This document shows, piece by piece, positions 23,201-35,338 of a stretch of DNA of 64,000 nucleotides. The position numbers and the translations under genes are program-made. Below the pieces are notes generated by a model. The model did no database searches. It was not told the DNA's origin and saw only the letters and a list, made by a program, of their open reading frames with translations. The first letter of the stretch is position 1; every line of letters starts with the position of its first letter. The stretch comes from Albugo candida. Taxonomy: Eukaryota > Oomycota > Peronosporomycetes > Albuginales. Location of the stretch: assembly GCA_040437565.1 (NCBI GenBank), contig JBDOQK010000001.1, forward strand, positions 62,001 to 126,000, in the 5' to 3' direction.

Positions 23201-26200
23201 CAAATTACCACGTCTCAGTCAAGACGGGATAAAGAATTTGATTCATGGGCTTGCGTATACTGCAACACATGCTCGGTAGCACTGTTGATACTAGCAGGAC
23301 TTCTTTTTTGTTCTCAAGTACACCGCCAAAATTTGTACTTGAACAGTACCCTCGAGCTACGCAACCAAATCACACTAAGCATATTTGTTATCAGAATACC
23401 ATTTAAAGTTATGGTGGTCATTTACTGCACTTCGCAAGCGCACGGGATGTCCGTCTTGACTTCTACTGCACGTGATCATAGTGAATGTTACCAAGAATAA
23501 ACGGATCACTAATGCGCTACTTTGACGGCTTTTTATACGTTCTCTTTAGACTTCTCTGATAATATCTGCATAACAATTTTGGCAAAATAGAACCTACATG
23601 ACCATGAAAAGAACATTTTGACACCCCAGGAAAGATTATGTAGATCATTGGTATTATCGTACGATCGTACAATCCTTAGTCTTTTTACCACCACGCAATA
23701 CAAATGAGCGTAAGATTTGCAATTTATGCTGATTCACGATAATGTTGGAAAAATGGTGACCAGATCACAATAAATATGAGAGCCACAAAAAACTTGAAGT
23801 GGTCTCATTATTGTACGATTTATACTACAAGAAGTCCATGGCGGAGCAATTTCTATTGCTAATCAGCTATAAAATGTGTTTACGTGGGAGAACTTTTACC
23901 TAAATTGAAGTGTCTAAAGTTATCGCAAATGTGTAGAGTACCGAAAAGCGTAAATGACGATTGAGTTCCAAATCGCTCTGTAAGATCCTCGTGTCTTTTT
24001 TTAGGCTGGCCATAAAAGTATCGCTTCTGAGAAATATGATTACTCAGCTTCACTTGTATCAGCTTCTGCACAACTCTAATAAACGCTGAAAATCTCATGT
24101 ACTTATCCTAGACTTTTCTATCGGTGTTGATCACGAATTGCAATTTTTCCTTATTTTTAAACTTTTTCGCAATCTGAAGAAACAACAGTACCATTCGTAC
24201 TAGCGTGTGGACAACCACAAGGAGAACACATCGACTAGAAACAGTTTAATGTATTCTAAAAGTCAATACAGGAAAGCGGATTTGCCAAGTGAAATTCTTG
24301 GTATGATTTGAGACGTACTCGACATGCTCGTCCCAAAATTACTGGATGCACCAGCTTGAGCGGTTCGACAGCAAGCAATCGAATATGGTACTTTGTGTTA
24401 GTAGATGTATTGTTATGACTCAGGATAGAAGCCTACTATGCGTGATAATACTGAGTTTTTAAGGAATAGCTGCCGACGCATGTTTAGTGTGCATATGCAT
24501 AGTGTCCTGAAGCTGCGAAGATATGGGTATGCGAGATGAGAAGTATCAGTGGGGCGAAAAGGATCATAAGAATCCTGCATTACAATGGTTGTTATGTAAG
24601 GTGTAACTTTGCCTTCCGAGTTTTACCATCCATCGTGCATATTTGGATCGCTTGATAACAAACTGCCATTGCTGGGTTCTGATGGGATATGAATCCTTCT
24701 CAACTCCTTTGCTTAGGGAGTGTGTATGCTGGTAATTGCTGCGAAGCAGAGAACAAAAACAAGGTTTGCGTTCGTTGGGCTCGATTGAAGAGCTGACACG
24801 AGAGTAGAGATGTGTTGTTGCTGCTAAAGCTGCGGTAAACTGGAGATTAAAAGACTATCGAAGAGATTGCCAGGAAGCGATATGCATTAGGTTCACTTTT
24901 TTGCAGAAGGCGACTGCTAACTTCCCCAGAATGAAATTGTGCAAACATCGAATTCATGTCGACTGGCGTCAGCTGTACGTATCAATCCTTTCTGATGCGA
25001 GAAAGCTGAGCTGCCTGTGAAAGCCAGCATTTGCGATTCTTTAGATACAACAACATGATACGTAACGTTTTTTATTCTGCTCATATAGATTGCTTGCTTC
25101 GTCTTTGACGCAATTTCGTTGCCCGCTCTAACTCTGCCGTTTGCATTGTTGCGACCAAGTCAACAGGCAGCTTCTATATCTACTCATTCTCATTCAATTG
25201 TATCGTGACTGCACTGGGTACATCGGTGCAACATCACAAGCTTCAACTTGTGGTTTAGCGTCTAGAAGGCGTGCTTATAGATTGTCAAGCTTAATCAAAC
25301 TCGCTCTCGGAATCTATATGACGTCAGCATGACCAATGGAAAGGTCACGAGCTTTCTTGTTTTTTATCAAGAAATCTCATGGATTTCAGGTCAGCAGGGG
25401 TGGTGGTCGTATTTGACGGTAGTGGAACCAGTTCTAAGAGAGACTTTCACCCCGGTGGTGGCCAAGGAAGCGGTCGTCATTGCCATAAGCACGTTGCTTG
25501 CAAAGATAACAAAGTTTAGAGATGTATCAGTGCTGCAATAAAGTAGAGTTCCTGAATTTGATCAGTGGTAAAAGAGAGGAGCGTCTATGAAAACGAAAGC
25601 AAAACCTACGTGAACTACAACATACAAGAATCAATGCGAGAAAGGTGAAGAAACGAGCATCACATAGCAAAGACCGGCACAACGGTGCTCCGCTTCAAGA
25701 CTGCGATTGTTTCGATGCATGCGTGAGGGGAAGAGTTACCCGTAACTTTGTCAATGAATATCTCAACGCTCGTATCCTGACTCTGAACTAAACAAGTGCT
25801 GCTTCCTAAATCCGGAAGAAATCCAAAGTCATCGTCATCTCATATGTCTGGATGCAAGAGCTACTTTGCAAGGCCAGCAATTGCCGAATGGGAAGAGAAT
25901 CTTTTAACAGCGGATATGAACGTGTGGTTCCATGAGCGCAGTGCGGGATCAATGATTTTCCATAAATACAACAAGCTATGGAAACGATTGATGCCCGAAG
26001 CATCTCACTAGCACATCAGACTGTCAGTGGGGAGTCTTGATGTTGCATCGAAGCAAGACGCTTTATCACCAATTCGCGAAACAGAGATATCACGTCATAT
26101 TTGGGTGGTAAGGCGAGGTGAATGGTTTCGAGCTTGAAGATACCAATCAGTTTGTAAATAAACTTCTCATTACAAAAAAGAACAAAACGGTATCTTTCAG

Positions 26201-26202
26201 TG
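17217..26202. other. Nine-kilobase gene desert
   Basis: AT-rich, with only short frames, several of which merely repeat across gaps. It contains gaps at 19189-19288, 21955-22054 and 22848-22947, each with 150-400 bp of flanking sequence duplicated on the other side (19039-19188/19289-19438; 21650-21954/22055-22354; 22446-22847/22948-23347). The longest gap-free frame, 23171-23500 on +, has no recognisable domain. I see no transposon ends, tRNA or rRNA. Decayed sequence beyond recognition is possible. Confidence 0.5.
18196..18316. repeat. Direct tandem repeat, two copies of 64 bp
   Basis: The unit starts TAGACTGATGCCTGTA and contains GAATAAAAATAAGAATCTC; the copies differ at one or two bases. 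No gap lies nearby, so this is a genuine small duplication. Confidence 0.85.
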
Positions 26203-28480
26203 TCACTTTAGCTGCCAAAAGTCCTTGATTTCTGTGGTGTATGTCTGAATACCACGCTCAATATCTTCCTTGTGGCTATTGCTCGCGATCAAAGCATTGG
26301 TGAAGCCATGACGACTCCTCTCCACCAAGTTATCATACGATTCACACATGGCGCTAGAACTGTATCAAAGTGATATGAAGCAAGTTGAGGCAAAAGAGAT
26401 GAGCAATCGTACCGATTTTGAGCTTCTTCCAATAGCTGCCGAGACTGCAACTCTTCTGCGGAGAGGTCTGCTTCGTTCAGGATGCTAGCAATTCGCAGCT
26501 CGACGTCTTCTGTAGTCGCTGTATGCTGTTTGGAGATCGCTTCACATGTTTCTTTCTCTCGGCGTAACGTATCGTCAACTTTGCGTATCTTCATTTCCAT
26601 GCCTTGTACTCCTTGTAATTCAACACTTGCAACTTCGCCACTTTTTTGTGCTTCTTGTTCGAGTTGAGAAGCTTCATCGAGAGCGACGTTCAGCCTCTCG
26701 ATACGATTCTTTCTAAAGTTACTTAGCGCCGGTCGAATATGCTTCCGTAAATGATTGCTCAAGTAAACAGCTGCGTCCACTTTACCAACATGCATATCCA
26801 ACTCGAGCTCGTAATTGATTCCGTGTGCATTCTTAGCCATTGATGGCAGTAGCTTGAGCTGCATCGCAAGCTGGCCATACCGCTTTACTTGTGCTTCAAG
26901 CTAAAAGAGAAGGCATCGTATGTAAGGTCACTGTGATGATGCAAGTCGATAGTATCATGTACTTGATCCATTTCCTCCACAAGATCTGTTTCCAGTCGCC
27001 AGTTTTCGGACTGCAAGTCTCGTTGCCGCTGCTCAGTTTGCTGCACGAGCTCTTGTAATCGGAGCCGTTCTTGTACCATTCGTTGTACATCATCTGCAGA
27101 GATCTTTTGATTGCCGATTTTGACCCGGAGCGATTGTATTGCATTTTGCAGTGCTGCCAGCTCGTTCTCTAGAGAGCATTTAGTCGATACAAATTGTCAC
27201 ATTGTATCACGTTCTTACTCTTTGAATTGAGTTCGACTTCTCCGTCATGATTTTTTCGGATAGCACTCGATTTGTAATTATCCAGCTGCGCAACTAGTTT
27301 CTTGAATTTCTCCAAGTCGCTCGTGTAGTCTGCCTTCCTCACATTCAGGCTTGGAAGCGACGACTGCCAAATCAGAAGTTATATCACAGTGAATAGTACG
27401 AGGCAACTGTTATATAATCAGAACCTTGGCCGTTTTGGCTTGCTCTATGCTGTGTAGCAATTCGTCTTTACCGTTAGTGAGTTGTGCGTACTCATCTCGG
27501 ATGATCTGATTCTTTGAATCTTTAAAGCAGAACAATTCATCGATCAGATCAGAAGCGGATCAAGTCGATACAATTTCGTACCGATCTGATTTGCTAGTTC
27601 TTGCTCCAGCATTCGATATTTCTCGTCTTCCCCCGATAAAAATGCACGATACGCTTGATTCAGATACTCCAGAAAAGCTCTGTCTCCATTCTCTGCCTCC
27701 ATTTCCTCGATGCGATTCGCATCTTCCACGGTCTCATCGTACTAAACATATGTGGTCAATGAAGAAATCACTCACATTGAATGCATCATTTACGTTGAGC
27801 AGCTCGATAATCCATGTGATAGACGCTAAAAGCGGGGGCCATGAATGTGGTGCGACTGTGACCATCGACGTTTTCGTCATCGGAAATGGGTATCGCAAAA
27901 TCTTGAAAAACAATGCGATTTCCTCTTCTAGTTTTCCTTCAAAAGCGTAGTTGAGATCGATTTGGCGAAATAGAAACTGTAAGATATTGCAAGCTTCTTT
28001 TTTGGTCGGGCCCTTTAGTAATTTGGAGGATAATATCGCATCGTATTGTTTTGCACTCAAGAATTCCAATAAGCGATGAATGCTTGCGTTCACAAATCCT
28101 TTATCTGTGACAGGTCGAGGGTCTTGTCGTACACCATTACGCGTGGAGATGGAAGAAGCTCGATTTCCAGCGCTGAATGTGCTGCTGCGTCTGCCTCCTG
28201 CCGCTCCGGAAGATAAACGAGAAGACGAGGAAACAGAGCTACGAATATTCTTTGTCGATACACTGCTTCTACCGGCACGATTTCCAGGAATCGATGTGCT
28301 CGTGGTGGTAGATACGCGGCGCGACGGATTCGCTGTAGATGGCCCCACAGACTGACGCGCTTGTGACGATTTATAAATGTGATACTCGTCGTATGAGGCA
28401 CGTGAAGAAGCGGTAGGGACTACACTTGATCGAGCATTTAGTTGAGAGGAGCTGATAGGACCCAAAGTGGTACGACGCAT
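26203..28480 (-). CDS. NDC80: NDC80/HEC1 kinetochore protein
   Basis: Outer-kinetochore subunit that binds microtubules with NUF2. The N-terminus starts MRRTTLGPISSSQ at 28480 and is a Ser/Arg/Thr-rich basic tail of about 110 residues, then the calponin-homology-like head (DKGFVNASIHRLLEFL; LLKGPTKKEACNILQFLFRQ; PHSWPPLLASITWIIELL). A long coiled coil follows after about residue 270 and continues to ...DIERGIQTYTTEIKDFWQLK. I place six introns of about 34-65 nt: one at AFN/YDE (34 nt, GTGAGT...TTTAG), then near 27540, 27380, 27200, 26900 and 26380. After the last, reading from QNRSSAMCESYDNLVERSR to a TGA at 26203 gives the family's usual end. A methionine 13 codons upstream is a less likely start. 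A 100-N gap lies in the promoter (28547-28646). Confidence 0.9.
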
Positions 28481-28649
28481 TCTTTCCCAGTGCGTCAAGG
28501 CAGAAAAAAAGGTGGCCAAATTGGCGCGTAATTTTGAATTATCTTANNNNNNNNNNNNNNNNNNNNNNNNNNNNNNNNNNNNNNNNNNNNNNNNNNNNNN
28601 NNNNNNNNNNNNNNNNNNNNNNNNNNNNNNNNNNNNNNNNNNNNNNGAA

Positions 28650-28989
28650 TTATCTTATATTCGTAATATTATCCAGTCGAATGGACAGTTTATAGTATAA
28701 TTAATATCGTATGCTTTGCTGCGAATTCTTTTACTGCAAGGAAATGTTGATGACGACCCGTTTGAGTTGAGCCGCTCCAAATGGAGCGTGTTTTTCATCG
28801 GGCGAGGGTGCTTGTGCGTTGATTTGTACGTGTGATCTGAAGAATTATACTGATTTGACCCGTCATTATGCGTGTACATAGTATGCACCTCAGCCTTCTT
28901 CGAGATACTGGCATGGCGTGTGCGCTAGCTCGTTCGTCTTTCAGAAATACATGGTCCCGTCTTGGCAACCGAGGAGGACTGGTGTTACA
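28650..28989. other. No gene seen
   Basis: Spacer right of the gap in the NDC80 promoter; 11 bases (GAATTATCTTA) are repeated on both sides of the gap. Only antisense short frames. Confidence 0.4.
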
Positions 28990-30880
28990 TTACGCTCTTC
29001 GAACGATGTTAAGAATATGAAAGAGTAGAGATCTGACTACATTCCAATAACATCGAGCAGAGAAACAAATACTGAACAATCGTACATCCATAAGAAAATG
29101 CCTGGCTGACGAGGGATTATCGTGAGGCCAGGTAGTGATTTTATGATCTTTACAGTCATCCTGCTCGACAAAGTCGCTAGTGAGTAGCGTGTGAGGCTCG
29201 ACAGGCTGGATGGAGTTTCTTGGAAAAAGGAAGTCCATCGCTGTGATTCCTGAACGTTTTATAACGCAACGACAAGAGACGCAGGCATGATCATCTATAT
29301 AACGTACAGCTGAGTGCGTAATACGGATACAGCGTACAACCGCACTATGAGACACTCGCAAGACAGTCAATAGACACGAATGGAGATTGATAGTCACTTC
29401 TGATGTTCCCAATTTTAAAGAATGAGCACATCGCGCCTCGTCTTACAGGATTTGCTACAGGATCCACATCGGCCATTCCCTTAGAAGTCAGATACGATAA
29501 CACATTGCTCCTGCGCTCCTCGTTGTTTTTAGCCAAAAAAACAAAACTACCTATTTGTTGGAGTGCTATGAGACTCAGCTGTGTGATGTGATCAATTCTT
29601 CACAACCAATGATCAGATAAGTCTTTTCAGACTAGTGATGTTCCATCGCCAATATGGGTGCCATTTTTGACGTACTTCAAAGTCGCAATCATAAAATTTT
29701 AGCAAAATGGTCGAGTAAAGAACCAAACGACCAGGATCAAGAGTGCTCCCATTGATATTGACAACTAAAGCTTCTACAAGGTCCAGTAATTTCGGTTCAT
29801 AGTCTAAGAGGATCCAGGGTAAGCCCCGATCTGTGTGAAACATATGTACGTTTTGCCTGCGGAGTGGACAATCACTTGGAAGATGCATTGATGTGTGGAT
29901 ACATGACAAGCGACTTCGTGAGCGGAATGTCGAAGCAGAAGGCGGCGTGGAGAATTTGTTGATCGATGGGATCTGGTGGAAAGCCAATTGACGCGCAACA
30001 GTCTGGCTGCGGTATTGCAGATACTCCAATGAATTTGAAAGGCTTTTGCGTCCCAAATTGACTGAAGGTCGATCAATCCAAAAGGGTAGGCCTCTTTGTG
30101 AAATCGGAATTTGATAGTGCATTCTACGTCAAATTGATTGCCGTAGCTACGAATTGTGTGCATAGTATCCAGCCTTATAGTCGCTAAAAGTGAACACCTG
30201 GTATATAAAAAAATATACGAGAAAGCCATTATGGCCATAAAGGATCGCTTATTTGATAGCGTCTGCTTCCGTGATGGCGGCAACTTTCAGTATCGTTGGG
30301 CCTGAAAAAAATCGACATTGACATGCGCACACAACCATGAGGTATCATCGATGCGCGTCATTTTAGCGGCATGGTCGCCAGACTTTGTTTCAGAAAGCTA
30401 TTTCGAGATCCTAACACGTTAGCCGAGTCTATTTGAATCGCGGCTACGTCCAGAGGTCTTGGTGATAGAGCGAAAACATCATCTCCAATTTCTCGCAAAC
30501 GTATGCTTCCAGAACGCAAACAACGTTGTATCGGACCTTCAAAGCTGTGAAAGCAACAAACTTGCAAAGTTCCCTTTGGTTGATTCTCAGTGTATTGGCG
30601 CATATCGTCTGACGCGATGTGCTGTTAAGTCCAACGATATGCAGTTAATTGGCAACGCATTGCGATAATCCCCTCGATCACGACATACTTCAGCAATGTG
30701 CTCTAACCGCTTCTGTCCTCAGTGAAAGAAGCGTCCGCTTCATTCGTATTGGCAACATCTTGTCTCCAAGGGCAAAACAACGCAATAGCTTTTGTGCACC
30801 TGACAAGCCATTTTTACCCCAATTTGTGCGTAGAAAATTAATGCCACAGTTTGATCAGTTTTCATTTTTAAATCAAATTC
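28990..30880 (-). CDS. Unresolved split gene(s), function unknown
   Basis: Several minus-strand pieces look translated. One at 30862-30770 starts MKTDQTVALIFYAQIGVKM. Another near 30720-30610 includes LEHIAEVCRDRGDYRNALPI, which has a TPR-like helix pattern. A piece at 30603-30358 ends NSFLKQSLATMPLK. One at 30100-29650 includes LLDLVEALVVNINGS. One near 29590-29480 ends SYLTSKGMADVDPVANP before a GTAAGA donor. A Cys-rich piece at 29320-29100 begins DHACVSCRCVIKRSG. I cannot join them into one model, and some stretches are also open on the plus strand. It may be one multi-exon gene, two genes, or partly decayed sequence. Confidence 0.3.
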
Positions 30881-30885
30881 TTTAA

Positions 30886-31017
30886 AAAAAATTATTTTTT
30901 TTTTCAGTATTATTTTTTTTATCTAGAAAAAAAAAATTTTATTTAATAATAAAAATCAAAATCAAAAATTTGTTTTTGAAAATATTCCATTTTTTTTTTT
31001 ACTTTATTTCATTTTAG
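30886..31017. repeat. Low-complexity A/T tract
   Basis: About 130 bases composed almost only of A and T runs with poly-A and poly-T stretches of 8-12. It separates two coding-like zones and could act as a spacer or nucleosome-poor promoter; nothing shows which. Confidence 0.8.
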
Positions 31018-31330
31018 TCTGTAGAGCCAAATGAGCAAGACAAGTGTTTAATTAGATACCAAACACGACTGTCAAGCCCTTCAAATCATCAGCTCGAGAT
31101 TCATTCCATCGACTGATGGAATTCCTTTAGCCTGATAGAAATCTTTTGCAATAGTTTTCCCATTGCATTCATAATTCCGTCCATCGCTTCATTACGCTAT
31201 TTGTGAGGATTGATACGTATCCAGGAATCCGAAGCATTCAATCACATTCGTGTCGAATCGATACAGTGCTTCATGTCGGAGAGTTATGCATCGAAGCTAG
31301 AAAAATGAACTGTCGCTTCTTGGTGCAAAT

Positions 31331-32747
31331 TTGATTTCTAATCCGAAGAAAAGCTTGGCCAAATCCATTTATCTTGCGCAATTTTCTCTTGAGACCGGAA
31401 ATTGGTGGACGATGGTCGACTGGAGTCCGCTTTCGATACAAAACAGCTTGTTGAGTGAGCTTGACGGATCAAAGCAGGACATATTTCGTGGAAAGGGATC
31501 GTGTGTAATGCACGGTTGCGTCCATAAGCTTTCCATTCGTTTTCGTACCGCTTCATATCCATTCAAAGCGAATATTAAAATGAGATTCAAACTTCCCAAT
31601 ACATCGGACCACAAGGTCAATACATTCGATAGATTGTAAGGCCTCGCCCATGTATTCCAGAAGCCGTGATCAATAGTATTATCTCGGCATCCGCTGCGTC
31701 TAACTTGCTCTAACACTGACAAGTACCTTTTGAAAGACTTACGGGTGGGACCACCAGTATAGATGCAAGAATCTCAGTGCGCAGCTTTTTGTAACTCAAA
31801 TTCGATGAGCCAACCGAAAAAAGCCAAATTTGAAGTCGTATGAAACTGTAACATAAGTAATCGGCTCAGGCAAATGGCTTTTAGAAGTTTGACAATTCTG
31901 ACAGAAAAGCAGATGAGCGATGAATTTGTGTCGCTGTTGCAATTTGTTATTGTTGGAGATGTCGATCGCAACCAACGCGAACTGAATCAAGATGCTTTGC
32001 AAATTGTCTCTACCCGACTTCTTCATGCGCGACCAGTGAAACCGTCGGAACCAGTGCTGCTTTATCTCAAGCAAATCCAATTCCATTCGACATTCTACGT
32101 TTTCTTTCTTTGCCATAACGCGAGAAGCGTTTCACCATTGCAGCCGTTAGTACGGCCTGGGTTAGCCTCGCTGGATTTTGCCCCCCAAAATTGTGAGTGG
32201 AGCAGATATTTACTCGAGAAATATCGCCATAACTACGGATGAATTACTCAATAAAAACTTGAACCAGAGTATGCGTGCTCTTCGCTTACTTTGTAGCTGT
32301 CCTAGTATCCACCTCTTGGGTAAGTCTGATCTTGAAATTTTTTCACATCTTTGTAAACTCTTCATCACAGCACCGCAACGGGTTACCCTAAAAAGTAATT
32401 TGCGATACGCCGTCCTTCGCACTCCAAAGCCCTTCTTTGCTCTCGCTACTCCATACAATGCTTCCACTGAATGGATCACTTTTCTCTCAAATGTACAACC
32501 ACTGTACACGACACCGACTCGTCCTCTTCATTTACCACACATATCTTCATCCCAATGACTAAAAGTCCACCAGTCGGCGAAACCAACCAATATTGATGGG
32601 ACAATTACTCATTTCTCACCTTTTCTATCTCCAAAGGGACTTCCGTCCCTTCAATGGAAAACGGTCCCTTTGGAACCGCTCTCACTAATACCAGTGACGA
32701 CATCATTCGACAGTCCTATTTCGCATGCACTATTTCGTTATAAGTAA
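31331..32747 (+). CDS. Unresolved coding zone, strand uncertain
   Basis: From 32178 to 32747 one plus frame is open except for a single TGA at about 32556. It contains MRALRLLCSCPSIHLLGKSD, LRYAVLRTPKPFFALATPYN and, after the TGA, ITHFSPFLSPKGLPSLQWK, and ends ISHALFRYK. The minus strand is full of stops right of 32560, so plus is favoured there. Left of 32120 the minus strand also offers good exons (for example one ending YKKLRTEILASILVVPP at a GTAAGT donor near 31740), so a convergent minus gene is possible. No family recognised. Confidence 0.3.
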
Positions 32748-33310
32748 GACTGCAAGGTCCTGTGTAATATGTATCTGGCATCAACGAGATCGGAGGAAGT
32801 GATGTGCCCATCTGACGTTATGGAGTGATCTGGTGTATATGATGCTGAACGGAAGAGGGAGGGGATGTATGCTTTTCTTGAAACATTTCATATCAAACTG
32901 AGATGAGCGAATTCTGAAGGAATAGATCTCAGAAGCCAAAGGTGTTTCAGGCTGAGAAAAATGAGTGATACTTAAGAAATGATGGCCACAAATTCATAGA
33001 ATCAGTCCAGTAGATTGATACCGCATTGGCTATTTTACAATACAATTGTGTGTGTTTTGATGACAGACAGCTTAAATTTCAAGTACGAACCGATCATAGG
33101 GTAGACAACCGGCAATTGTTTATAATTGCTTGTTCGAAAGAATGGTATGCGATATCAGGCCAGATTATTGTCATCCTTAGAGACAAACAGCTAAATCGCG
33201 TCCCTTAGGCTTTAGGATATGCAAAGTATTTAATAAAAGACATCGCAGCTTTCAGAAGTAGTTTGGAAATCAGTTGTGTTTTCGCTTTTGCTACTCAGTG
33301 CTAGATCAAC
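32748..33310. other. Intergenic, nothing seen
   Basis: AT-rich spacer between the unresolved zone and the 3' end of the nucleoside-hydrolase-like gene. Confidence 0.5.
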
Positions 33311-34802
33311 TCAATTTTGATTACTTAGCAGTTGAAGAACCAGTTGTTCGAAGTACAGGGTATTTGATGACCCCTCCGCGTTGTTGACCTCATTGATTTC
33401 AGTTATAGTTTCGAGTTTGAAGCTTTTTTCTATCTCCAGATCTTCGGTTTTAGGATTTTCATTGGTAGCCATAACTTTGAACATATTAGTCAAACAACTC
33501 AAAGTACCATCGTTTGATGGTGAAACATTCTCCATAGCCCACAATGAGGATTCACTTGCTTTTATTAGCTTCGGATGGAACATCACTAAAGCGGCCACAA
33601 TGTTCCCGGCGCGTAATTGATGTTTTAGTTGCTGTAATGAACTTGTAGATTCCTCTCGGTCATCAACATACATAGCTGACATTTGGGCCACAAACTTCAT
33701 CGGGTGATCTTTGTTAAAATTATGTAAAGTTTGGTAGAGTTCTTTAAAATTATCTGTTGTGATGTCAGAATAATATGCGCTTTTATGATTTAGGCTCACC
33801 ATTTTAATCTTGCCTCGAAGCGATTCATGCGCAAGGATATCTTCNNNNNNNNNNNNNNNNNNNNNNNNNNNNNNNNNNNNNNNNNNNNNNNNNNNNNNNN
33901 NNNNNNNNNNNNNNNNNNNNNNNNNNNNNNNNNNNNNNNNNNNNTTCACTTGCTTTTATTAGCTTCGGATGGAACATCACTAAAGCGGCCACAATGTTCC
34001 CGGCGCGTAAATGATGTTTTAGTTGCTGTAATGAACTTGTAGATTCCTCTCGGTCATCAACATACATAGCTGACATGTCGGCCACAAACTTCATCGGGTG
34101 ATCTTTGTTAAAATTATGTAAAGTTTGGTAGAGTTCTTTAAAATTATCTGTTGTGATGTCAGAATAATATGCGCTTTTATGATTTAGGCTCACCATTTTA
34201 ATCTTGCCTCGAAGCGATTCATGCGCAAGGATATCTTCAACCGCTTGAACGTCCAGATATAAGTTGCGAGACATTTCAACATCTTCGTCTTTTAGATCAT
34301 GCCCAGCTGCCCAAACAATTTCCTTTATATTATTCGGCTTTCCTTTTTTTTTTGTAGCGCTAAATTTATTAATGGCATGTGCAAGGTCCGTGCCCGGTCC
34401 AATGACCAAAATTTTTATGTCGTTCGATCCGTTCAATAAATCTTCAATAGCTTTGCTGGCTTCCGTATCTTCGTACTTGTCTGTTTCGGTTCGAGGCATG
34501 AACAGGTGGTTTTTCGTTGCCTTGAATGTCATGCCTTTGTAAATTTTAACGCTTTGATGCCTCAAAACCTCTTTCAAAAAATCAAGCTTCACGTTATCTG
34601 GCATCGCAACAGCTATGTGAAGTTCGCCCCGACAACTTTTCTCGAACAATTCCGCCTTTGACATTAGCGCCATTGCAAACACACCATCTAGTCCCGCGTC
34701 TGTAACCACTAGGCATGTAGCCATCTGCTGACATTTGATGGAAGACATCAGACAGAGTGTCCATAGACACAGCAGCTGGAACCGGGGTTTGTAACGAGCC
34801 AT
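33311..34802 (-). CDS. Secreted nucleoside-hydrolase-like protein, probably non-catalytic
   Basis: I chose the start at 34802 because it begins a signal peptide (MARYKPRFQLLCLWTLCLMS). The mature protein follows the nucleoside hydrolase fold: TDAGLDGVFAMALM near residue 35 where the family has DTDxGxDDALAL, then IKILVIGPGTDLAHAI (family: LGPLTNLALAL), IKEIVWAAG (IVIMGGA), and RNLYLDVQAVEDIL (FNxxxDPEAA). The Ca-binding DxDxxxDD cluster is reduced: the second Asp of the DD pair is Gly. Catalysis is therefore doubtful. A 100-N gap (33845-33944) sits inside. Sequence left of it repeats right of it with a few substitutions, so the assembly carries one gene drawn from two alleles, and the true length is nearer 400 residues. 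A role outside the cell, perhaps binding nucleosides or host factors, is inference. Confidence 0.65.
33545..34244. repeat. Gap-flank duplication in the nucleoside-hydrolase-like gene
   Basis: 33545-33844 and 33945-34244 are the same 300 bases, differing at a handful of sites that change residues (for example QMSAMY versus DMSAMY). Most simply two alleles placed in series. Confidence 0.8.
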
Positions 34803-35338
34803 CGGAGCTTGTAGAGTTCGTGGCTGAGCGTAGGTAGCGTTCTTGACTGCAAAAGTAAAAGTGATAGCCACGGTATGAATTCAATCTCAGACCAGCCCGC
34901 ACCAGTGGATTATGCTCGCTTTGGCCACGTATTCAATTGCGATGAGAGCTGAGATATCGAATAGCACGACAGCTTCACACACAGTTCGAAGCGATGCTAA
35001 AGGTGCACTAGTGTGAACATAACGGGAACCCTGTAAATTTGTAATGTGTTTTGCAATCCGAATATACTCACAGTATTATTCATCACTTCTATATTTAATA
35101 ATTTCGCATATTCCCTTGCGATTTAACGTGATGGCAGATCAAGTAAATGCATAATAAGTCGTTTGTTGGACAATCGCAATCAAAACTCATATTGTCAGCA
35201 GAAAGGCGGATTAGCCGCCGTCGGGAATGCNNNNNNNNNNNNNNNNNNNNNNNNNNNNNNNNNNNNNNNNNNNNNNNNNNNNNNNNNNNNNNNNNNNNNN
35301 NNNNNNNNNNNNNNNNNNNNNNNNNNNNNNGACGATTT
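34803..35338. other. Intergenic with gap
   Basis: Promoter side of the secreted gene and 3' side of SF3A3, with a 100-N gap at 35231-35330 that begins just beyond the SF3A3 stop. No gene seen. Confidence 0.5.

Noticed and set aside
22670-23500. Two related 107-109 residue proteins on plus
   Set aside because: They are the two sides of one gap duplication, and the single remaining frame has no domain or splice support.
28080-28401. Frames antisense or out of phase within NDC80
   Set aside because: They are shadows of the basic Ser/Arg-rich N-terminal exon.
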